Part shown: in pieces, positions 58,256 to 64,000 of the stretch
Layout: every line of letters starts with the position of its first letter
Position numbering within the stretch: the stretch's first letter is position 1
Origin: ZYF759 sp046297455
Lineage (GTDB): Bacteria > Pseudomonadota > Alphaproteobacteria > Rhizobiales > Rhizobiaceae
Direction: 5' to 3'
DNA: 64,000 bases
NCBI GenBank assembly: GCA_046297455.1
Contig: JBKBIT010000008.1
Location: 102,140-166,139, forward strand
Position numbers and translations under genes: made by a program
The notes under the pieces: model-generated
Told to the model about the DNA's origin: nothing
The model's input: only the letters and a program-made list of their open reading frames with translations
The model's database searches: none

Positions 58256-59389
58256 TTAGATGACGTAGGACCGCAGCGGCTCGAAACCGTTGAAGGCGAC
58301 CGAGGCATAGGTCGTCGTATAGGCGCCCGTGCCCTCGATCAGCACCTCGTCGCCGATCGTCAGCGAGATCGGCAGCGGATAGGGCGTCTTCTCGTAGAGC
58401 ACGTCGGCCGAATCGCAGGTCGGACCGGCCAGCACACAAGGCGCGCGCTCGTCCTCATCGCGGGATGTGGCGATCGGGTAGCGGATCGCCTCGTCCATGG
58501 TCTCGGCCAGCCCGCCGAACTTGCCGATGTCGAGATAGACCCAGCGCACCAGATCGTCGGCCGACTTCCGGGAGATCAGGACCACCTCGGATTTTATGAC
58601 ACCTGCGTTGCCGACCATGCCGCGGCCGGGCTCGATGATGGTTTCGGGCAGGTTGTTGCCGAAATGCTTGCGCAGCGCACCGAAGATCGCCTGGCCGTAG
58701 GCCTGGGCGGTCGGGACGTCACGCAGATAGCGTGTCGGAAAGCCACCGCCCATGTTGACCATCTTGAGCAGGATGCCCTCCTGCGCCAGAGCGGCAAAGA
58801 CGCGGCTCGCGTCTGCCAGGGCACGATCCCAGGCCGACAGGTCGGTCTGCTGCGAACCGACATGGAAGGAAACGCCGTGCGCGCGAAGGCCCGAGCGCAC
58901 TGCATGGCGCAGCACCGCAACCGCCATGTCGGGCACGCAGCCGAACTTGCGCGACAGCGGCCATTCGGCTCCCTCGCCATCGGTCAGCACGCGACAGAAG
59001 ACATGACTGCCGGGCGCTGCACGGGCAACCTTCTCCACTTCCTCCACGCAATCCACTGCAAACAGGCGCACGCCGAGCTCGAAGGCGCGGGCGATGTCGC
59101 GCTCCTTCTTGATCGTGTTGCCGTAGGAAATGGCATCCGGCTGGGCGCCGGCGTCGAGTGCCATTTCGATCTCGGCAACGGATGCCGTATCGAAGCAAGA
59201 GCCCAGAGCGACCAGCAGGCGCAGGATCTCGGGCGCGGGATTCGCCTTGACCGCGTAGTAGATGGCGGAGTCGGGCAGCGCCTTTTCGAAGGCACGGTAA
59301 TTGTCCTGCACCACATCGAGATCGACGACCAAGCAGGGGCCTTCGGGCTGACGGGTGGCGAGAAAGTCGAGGATGCGCTGGGTGGCCAT
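58256..59389 (-). CDS. ornithine/lysine decarboxylase (PLP fold III)
   Basis: 377 residues, the size of the eukaryote-like fold III decarboxylases of alphaproteobacteria. The PLP Lys48 is in IYYAVKANPAPE, HVGSQ is near residue 195, EPGRGMVGNAG near 250 and the catalytic Cys is in GPTCDSADVLYEK. It makes putrescine from ornithine (or cadaverine from lysine). A long structured leader lies upstream. A start ATG at 59389 with GGGAG nearby is used. Confidence 0.95.
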   Translation of the reverse strand: MATQRILDFLATRQPEGPCLVVDLDVVQDNYRAFEKALPDSAIYYAVKANPAPEILRLLVALGSCFDTASVAEIEMALDAGAQPDAISYGNTIKKERDIARAFELGVRLFAVDCVEEVEKVARAAPGSHVFCRVLTDGEGAEWPLSRKFGCVPDMAVAVLRHAVRSGLRAHGVSFHVGSQQTDLSAWDRALADASRVFAALAQEGILLKMVNMGGGFPTRYLRDVPTAQAYGQAIFGALRKHFGNNLPETIIEPGRGMVGNAGVIKSEVVLISRKSADDLVRWVYLDIGKFGGLAETMDEAIRYPIATSRDEDERAPCVLAGPTCDSADVLYEKTPYPLPISLTIGDEVLIEGTGAYTTTYASVAFNGFEPLRSYVI

Positions 59390-59834
59390 ATCATATCTCC
59401 CGGCGCGGCTTGCGCCGCTTCAACAAGCTGCGGGCATGGCGTTGCGGCCCTGCCTACGGTGGACAAAGGGCGTGAATCGACAGGAGCGGGGGCCGGCCGG
59501 TGGAGATGTCCGGTTCCCGTACTGCGCTTCACGCGGCGGTGAGCCAGCGCCTCGCGGCGAAAGCTCGCTTTGTCTGCCTCAGCTTTGGAAGGGAGGCCCC
59601 AACCGCACTGCCGGCAATGAAGGTGTGCCTCTTCAGTAACCCCGGTCTTTGGACGACCGGCAGACACCAGAAAGGCCCGCACCGTCGTTGCTTCAAGATG
59701 TCCTCGGACTTGCGGTTGGCCGCGAGACCGACTGGAGGGGTTAGTTCCAGGTACCTTACCGTTTCCTCGCCATTTCGAGGTCGGCGGACACCCACAGGCA
59801 CGTGCGACTTTGGGCAGCCGCGATATAGGGACAA
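59390..59834 (-). ncRNA. probable speF-motif leader RNA of the ornithine decarboxylase gene
   Basis: This 445-base region has no convincing gene on either strand. An RNA of the speF motif type is known upstream of this decarboxylase in alphaproteobacteria. Read on the minus strand there is a clear hairpin, CCGGTC-GTCCAAA-GACCGG, around 59640-59660, with other short stems around it. The region is strikingly GC-rich and conserved-looking near CAGTCGGTCTCGCGGCC. The identification is from memory of the motif's position and style, not from a covariance search. Boundaries are approximate. Confidence 0.55.
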
Positions 59835-61109
59835 GTGCTGTCACAATCAACGGAAATCTTGGCGCCGGTTGAAAAGACTCGGCTGATGAACGATGCTCCG
59901 CGCTTCGTCCAACTGGAGCGAACGATGCTTGCGCAGAGCGATCGGCTGAATGCCTTCCTCGACCGACCTGAAACAGAAGTCCCGCATGCCGAAAGCGGGC
60001 CGCTGGCAGGCCTCACACTTGCCGTGAAGGACATATTCGACATTGCCGGTCAGAAGACGGGCGGCGGAAATCCGCACAGGCTGGCAGAGGCAGCTGTCGC
60101 GGACCGAACAGCGCCGGCGGTGCAGAAGCTGCTGGATGCCGGCGCCCGTTTTGCGGCACGCACGCAGACTGACGAACTGACCTTTTCCCTGATGGGCCAG
60201 AACGTGCATTTCCCCGAGCCGATCAATCCGGCCGCGCCCGACCGCGTTACCGGCGGTTCGTCTTCCGGCTCGGCCGCGGCCGCAGCCGGCGGAATGGTCG
60301 ATATCGCGCTCGGCTCCGACACGGGCGGCTCTATTCGCGCGCCAGCCAGCTTCTGCGGACTTGTCGGATTGCGCACGAGTCATGGGGCAATCTCGCTTCA
60401 GGGCGCGATGCCGCTGGCGCCAAGCCTCGACACGTTCGGGTGGTTTGCCCGCGACATCGACGTCTACGAAAAGGTCGGCCGGGTCTTGCTGGGCGACGAA
60501 AGCGTCATTGCCGCGCCAAGACTGGTGCGAATGGACGTGCTGGACGGGCTCCTGCTCGGCCAACAGGAAGCCGAAGAATACCGCCGCATGCTCGACGTGG
60601 TTGCCGCCAAGCTGGGCAGCCCGACAACGACGCCTGCGCCGACACTGCCAGTGGACGATCTCTACTGGGCGTTCCGACGCATCCAGGCTTATGAGGCATG
60701 GGCCGTGCACGGGCCGTTCATTACTGGCGGCGATCGACAGTTGGGGCCAGGCGTCAAGGAGCGTTTCGAGTTCGGGTCCACGCTCGGTTGCGAGGTAGCC
60801 ACCGCCGAAACCAAAAAGCGGCAGGCATTCCGCGCCGAATTGGCCGATCTGCTGGGCGACGACGGCATACTTATCCTGCCCACCGTACCGGGTGCGGCAC
60901 CGCTGAAAACGGCCTCTTTCGAGGCCATCCAGGACTATCGCGAACTGGCGCTGCGGCTTCTGTGTCTTTCCGGCCTTTCGGGCTTTCCGCAGATCAGTCT
61001 GCCGCTCGGCCAAGTCGATGAAGCACCTTTCGGAATATCCCTCCTGGGGCCGGCGGGATCCGACATGGCTTTGATCGATATCGCGCGCCGCATCATGAAA
61101 GGCCACTAA
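59835..61109 (+). CDS. amidase (amidase signature family)
   Basis: 424 residues from GTG 59835 (AGGGAC upstream); ATG 59886 is an alternative that would give 407. The Ser-cisSer-Lys triad is visible: Lys in LAVKDIFD (about 65), Ser in GGSSSGSAAAA (about 142) and nucleophile Ser in GSDTGGSIRAPA (about 166). It hydrolyses an amide to an acid and ammonia; the substrate is unknown. Four bases separate it from the LysR gene. Confidence 0.92.
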   Translation: MLSQSTEILAPVEKTRLMNDAPRFVQLERTMLAQSDRLNAFLDRPETEVPHAESGPLAGLTLAVKDIFDIAGQKTGGGNPHRLAEAAVADRTAPAVQKLLDAGARFAARTQTDELTFSLMGQNVHFPEPINPAAPDRVTGGSSSGSAAAAAGGMVDIALGSDTGGSIRAPASFCGLVGLRTSHGAISLQGAMPLAPSLDTFGWFARDIDVYEKVGRVLLGDESVIAAPRLVRMDVLDGLLLGQQEAEEYRRMLDVVAAKLGSPTTTPAPTLPVDDLYWAFRRIQAYEAWAVHGPFITGGDRQLGPGVKERFEFGSTLGCEVATAETKKRQAFRAELADLLGDDGILILPTVPGAAPLKTASFEAIQDYRELALRLLCLSGLSGFPQISLPLGQVDEAPFGISLLGPAGSDMALIDIARRIMKGH

Positions 61110-61112
61110 GAC

Positions 61113-62012
61113 ATGGACACGCTTACCCGCATGCGCGCCTTTATTGCGGTGGTCGAAGCGGAAGGCTTCTCGGCCGCCGCGCGCAAGATCGGCCGCTCGA
61201 AGGCGCTCCTGTCCAAATATGTGCGCGAGTTGGAGGACGAACTCGGCGCGCTGCTGCTGAACCGCACCACGAGGCAGTTTTCCCTGACCGAGGCCGGTCA
61301 CACCTACTACAAGCGCGCTTCCGAGATCGTGCGCGAGGTGGACAGTCTTGCCGACACGGTTCGCGAATCCTCCGGCGACGTGAAGGGCCGCATCAAGCTG
61401 ACCGCGCCGCGAACGCTGGCCGACGCCGAGATCGGCCAGTCGCTGATCGACTTCGCGGTCGAATATCCGGACATCTCGCTGGACATCCACCTGGACGACC
61501 GGTTCGTCGATCTCGTCGAAGAGGGTTTCGACATGGCGATCCGGATCACGCGGATGGAGGATTCCTCGTTGATCGCGCGCAGGCTTTGCGACTTCTCGAT
61601 CACATTCTGCGCCAGCCCCGCCTATCTGGAGCGCTATGGCGCGCCGAAGTCTCCCGAGGAACTGACCAAGCTGCCCTGCATCATCGATACCAATGGCCGC
61701 TGGTATTCCAACTGGCCCTTCCAGCGGGCCAATGGCGAGATGTTCAACATACCCGTCAGCGGGCCAATCGAGGTCAACAGCCCGCTGGCGACGCGTGCAG
61801 CCGCCATATCCGGATTGGGCATCGCGCCCCTGCCCGATTTCATTGCCGCCGACGCGCTGCGCGACGGGCGGCTGGTTTCGGTCCTTGAGGACTGGGTGCC
61901 CAAGGGAGGCGGCGTGTTCGCCGTATACCCCCATCGCCGATACCTGCCAGCAAAGGTGCGGGTGCTCGTGGATTTCCTGGCAAAATGGTTCAAGGAGCAT
62001 GGCCGCGCCTGA
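61113..62012 (+). CDS. LysR family transcriptional regulator
   Basis: 299 residues. The N-terminal winged helix-turn-helix is MRAFIAVVEAEGFSAAARKIGRSKALLSKYVRELEDELGALLLNRTTRQFSLTEAG. The C-terminal periplasmic-binding-like effector domain follows. Unusually, it is in tandem with, not divergent from, the amidase gene it may control (four-base gap), so it may also regulate other genes. Confidence 0.94.
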   Translation: MDTLTRMRAFIAVVEAEGFSAAARKIGRSKALLSKYVRELEDELGALLLNRTTRQFSLTEAGHTYYKRASEIVREVDSLADTVRESSGDVKGRIKLTAPRTLADAEIGQSLIDFAVEYPDISLDIHLDDRFVDLVEEGFDMAIRITRMEDSSLIARRLCDFSITFCASPAYLERYGAPKSPEELTKLPCIIDTNGRWYSNWPFQRANGEMFNIPVSGPIEVNSPLATRAAAISGLGIAPLPDFIAADALRDGRLVSVLEDWVPKGGGVFAVYPHRRYLPAKVRVLVDFLAKWFKEHGRA

Positions 62013-62087
62013 ACGGAACCGGCGTCCCATTTTCGCCAGTTTTATGTTAGAATTCTCAACTGCTTCGCTCGAGGGAAACGGGACGAC

Positions 62088-62747
62088 ATGCATCGACTGA
62101 CGCACATCCTTGTCCTCGCTGTGGCCATGTCCATCGGCGTGAGCACCGCCGCGAAGGCCCATCCCCACATCTGGGCGGAAGCACGGCTCGAAGTAGGTGT
62201 GTCGCCCGAGCGCGAAGTGAAATGGCTGCGCCACGTGTGGCGTTTCGACGAGCTGTTTTCGAGCACCGTGATATTCGAGTTCGACACGAACCGCGATCTC
62301 CAACTCAGCGCAGAGGAGCTTGAGGTCGTCGCCTCGGTCATTCACGAGTCGCTGGCGGAATTCGACTATTTCCAGATGGTCAATCGCGATGGCAAGCGGG
62401 TCGAGATGCAGGCGCCGGACCACTTGATCGCCAATTTCGAAGGTGACCATCTCATCGTTGCGTTCGAATCGCGTCCTGCTGAAACGCTGACACTGGACGG
62501 GAAAGTCGATTTCGGCGTCTATGACCCGACCTTCTTCACAGCCATCGACTTCTACGAGGACGAGATGCTGATGGTGGCGGGCATGCCTGACGATTGCCGG
62601 CGGGAAGTGATCAGACCTGACCCGTTCGAGGCGCTCCAGCAGAACCAGGAAACCCTGACCGAAGCCTTTTTCAACGAGCCCGGCGGGGTCGACTACAGCA
62701 GCATCTTCGCGACCCGGCTGCAATTGAACTGCCAGGCCAGCGGCTAG
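62088..62747 (+). CDS. DUF1007 family secreted protein
   Basis: 219 residues with a signal peptide (about 1-22, ending AKAHPH). The mature N-terminus begins HPHIWAEARLEV, the DUF1007 hallmark, with His residues that could bind metal. Later segments are FDTNRDLQLSAEELEVVASVIHESLAEFDYF (EF-hand-like acidic pattern) and FYEDEMLMVAGMPDDC. Such proteins commonly sit beside NicO-type transporters, as here (22 bases apart). A periplasmic metal-handling role is inferred. Confidence 0.87.
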   Translation: MHRLTHILVLAVAMSIGVSTAAKAHPHIWAEARLEVGVSPEREVKWLRHVWRFDELFSSTVIFEFDTNRDLQLSAEELEVVASVIHESLAEFDYFQMVNRDGKRVEMQAPDHLIANFEGDHLIVAFESRPAETLTLDGKVDFGVYDPTFFTAIDFYEDEMLMVAGMPDDCRREVIRPDPFEALQQNQETLTEAFFNEPGGVDYSSIFATRLQLNCQASG

Positions 62748-62768
62748 ACCAGTTATTGGAGGGATCTG

Positions 62769-63812
62769 TTGAGGGGGACGACAACGGGACTGCTTTGCCT
62801 GACCTTCTGCGCGCTCATTCTGGCGCAGATGACAGGACATGCAATCGCACAAAGCCCGCTTGGCATCGGCGCGTCGGAGACTGCCATGCCGACCACCGGC
62901 GTGTTTGGCGGCTTGTTGGCCTGGATCAACGTCAAACAGCAGGAATTCTACCGGACCCTGACCACCGCACTGCGCACCATGCGCGACGAGGGCACGGGCG
63001 CCTGGATGCTGGTCGCGATCTCCTTCGCCTATGGCGTGTTTCATGCCGCCGGCCCCGGCCACGGCAAGGCTGTGATCTCCTCCTACATGCTTGCAAACGA
63101 GGTGGCGCTGCGACGCGGCGTGCTTCTGTCCTTCCTGTCGTCGATGCTGCAGGCCGTCACCGCCATCGTTGTCATGACTGCGGTGTTCTTCCTGCTGCGC
63201 GGAACGGCCTTCTCGATGGCCGACACGACGCGTTTCCTCGAGATTGCGAGCTATGCGCTGGTGACGGCTTTCGGCGCCTGGCTGCTTTGGCGCAAGGCTT
63301 TTCCGCGCATCCGCACGCTCGTCTGGAGCGCGCCGGTACGCAGTCTTTCTGCAGCGGTGGTCCATTCCGGCCATGCCCCTCACGACCACCATCATCATGC
63401 AGAACACGGTCACCATCATCATGGTCCGGACGGGGTCTGTTCGACCTGCGGCCACAGCCATGCACCCGACCCGAAGCTGATTTCGGGCGACCGCTTCGAC
63501 TGGAAGACCGCTTGGGCGGCGATCGTCGCTGTCGGCGTGCGTCCCTGCACGGGTGCGCTTGTGGTGCTGTCCTTTGCCTTCCTGAACGGGCTCTGGGTGA
63601 GCGGCATCGTGTCGGTCTTCGCCATGGCAATCGGCACGGCGATTACCGTTTCGGTGCTGGCCACCCTGGCGGTGACGGCCAAGAACTGGGCGGTGGCGAT
63701 CGGCGGCGATGGCCGTGCAGCCAACCGTATCCACGCCGGTATCGAGATCTTCGGTGCCTCTCTGGTCTTCCTGCTCGGCATCACGCTGCTGCTGGCTTCG
63801 CTGGCGGTGTAG
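62769..63812 (+). CDS. NicO/RcnA-type nickel-cobalt transporter
   Basis: 347 residues from TTG 62769 with GGAGG six bases upstream. About six membrane segments are present. The motif HAAGPGHGKAV (92-102) is the NicO signature. A cytoplasmic or periplasmic loop at about 199-231 has a dense His run (HDHHHHAEHGHHHH) and two Cys, probably a metal sensor or buffer. Direction of transport is uncertain: RcnA-type proteins export nickel and cobalt, while some DUF1007-linked members may import. Confidence 0.9.
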   Translation: MRGTTTGLLCLTFCALILAQMTGHAIAQSPLGIGASETAMPTTGVFGGLLAWINVKQQEFYRTLTTALRTMRDEGTGAWMLVAISFAYGVFHAAGPGHGKAVISSYMLANEVALRRGVLLSFLSSMLQAVTAIVVMTAVFFLLRGTAFSMADTTRFLEIASYALVTAFGAWLLWRKAFPRIRTLVWSAPVRSLSAAVVHSGHAPHDHHHHAEHGHHHHGPDGVCSTCGHSHAPDPKLISGDRFDWKTAWAAIVAVGVRPCTGALVVLSFAFLNGLWVSGIVSVFAMAIGTAITVSVLATLAVTAKNWAVAIGGDGRAANRIHAGIEIFGASLVFLLGITLLLASLAV

Positions 63813-64000
63813 GCGAGGCGTTATCTGATTATCGGCCGGTCGCCGGTGTTCCACCCCCATCAAGGGGAGGTAAAGCGCGGGCGCGTTTCATCCCTACCAC
63901 GCCCCGTTGCCGGTCTGGCCATTGATCCCTCCCGTGGGAAGCGGGGCGCGGCAGTCGCACCTCACTAAGTAAAATTTGGCGCGTCCACCGCGCCCCGCCG
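63813..64000. other. right-end intergenic sequence
   Basis: 188 bases with no gene. Short inverted C/G runs (CCCCC-ATCAA-GGGG near 63855) and several GC-rich tracts look like an interspersed repeat of the kind common between rhizobial genes, but without other copies here this cannot be shown. The next gene is outside the window. Confidence 0.3.

Noticed and set aside
59847..63863. An antisense open frame of 1338 codons on the minus strand
   Set aside because: It covers four well-supported plus-strand genes (amidase, LysR, DUF1007, NicO). Long antisense frames are expected from GC-rich codon use; the product is Arg/His/Gln-rich and without domains.
63850..63925. C/G-rich inverted tracts at the right end as a mobile repeat element
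   Set aside because: No second copy or target duplication is visible in the window, so it is kept only as a weak note.

Overview
The window is a contiguous piece of a GC-rich alphaproteobacterial chromosome, most likely a member of the Hyphomicrobiales (Phyllobacteriaceae/Rhizobiaceae type). The evidence is the rhizobial flagellar gene order, the rhizobium-specific regulators VisN, VisR and Rem, the periplasmic motor proteins MotC and MotE, the flagellin modulators FlaF and FlbT, and a ChoXWV choline transporter. I found no tRNA, rRNA, insertion sequence, prophage or CRISPR array.

Layout. 1-1508: end of a TRAP transporter (small permease truncated by the window edge, then DctM). 1519-4586: choline ABC operon choX-choW-choV on the minus strand. 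4773-7730: thymidine kinase, a DUF2333 membrane protein and an FAD-dependent oxidoreductase. 8058-46786: one flagellar and motility island of about 39 kb. It holds visN-visR; a minus-strand unit motA-fliM-fliN-fliG-flhB-orf; a divergent unit DUF1217-flgF-fliI-orf; flgB-flgC-fliE-flgG-flgA-flgI-motE-flgH-fliL-fliP; three flagellins; fliF-fliH-like-motB-motC-motD(fliK)-lytic transglycosylase; rem; flgE-flgK-flgL-flaF-flbT-flgD-fliQ; flhA-fliR-fliJ-like; and a last unit with a rod-binding protein, a FlgN-like candidate and a membrane protein. 46791-51731: a module that looks like hydroxycinnamate uptake and CoA-dependent breakdown (crotonase, lone TRAP binding protein, DUF3237, MarR regulator, feruloyl-CoA-synthase-type ligase). 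51793-57403: a biotin-dependent acyl-CoA carboxylase operon with an acyl-CoA dehydrogenase and an SDR, divergent from an SCP2 protein. 57862-59834: a small secreted protein, ornithine decarboxylase and its long leader (probable speF-motif RNA). 59835-63812: amidase plus LysR regulator, then DUF1007 plus a NicO/RcnA-type metal transporter.

Main new observation. Seven sites share the architecture CCTCGCGCAAG-N9-CTAG (or a close variant), always with exactly nine bases between the boxes. Each lies 29-58 bases before the first gene of a structural flagellar transcription unit (motA, DUF1217, flgB, fliF, flgE, flhA, rod-binding protein). None was seen before visN, rem or the flagellins. The set accounts for every structural class II unit in the window and is a strong candidate for the promoter or activator box of the VisNR-Rem cascade. 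The flagellins flaA and flaB instead share a different upstream element (GGCATGATGCC at 66-67 bases) and duplicated 3' hairpins.

Other notable signals: a perfect 45-base palindrome (21-base arms) that covers the Shine-Dalgarno of the feruloyl-CoA-synthase-type gene and is probably the operator of the neighbouring MarR protein; ten consecutive seven-residue repeats in FliN; an SDR without a recognisable Tyr-x3-Lys; and a TTGACGT-AA-ACGTCAA operator-like palindrome in front of the carboxylase operon.
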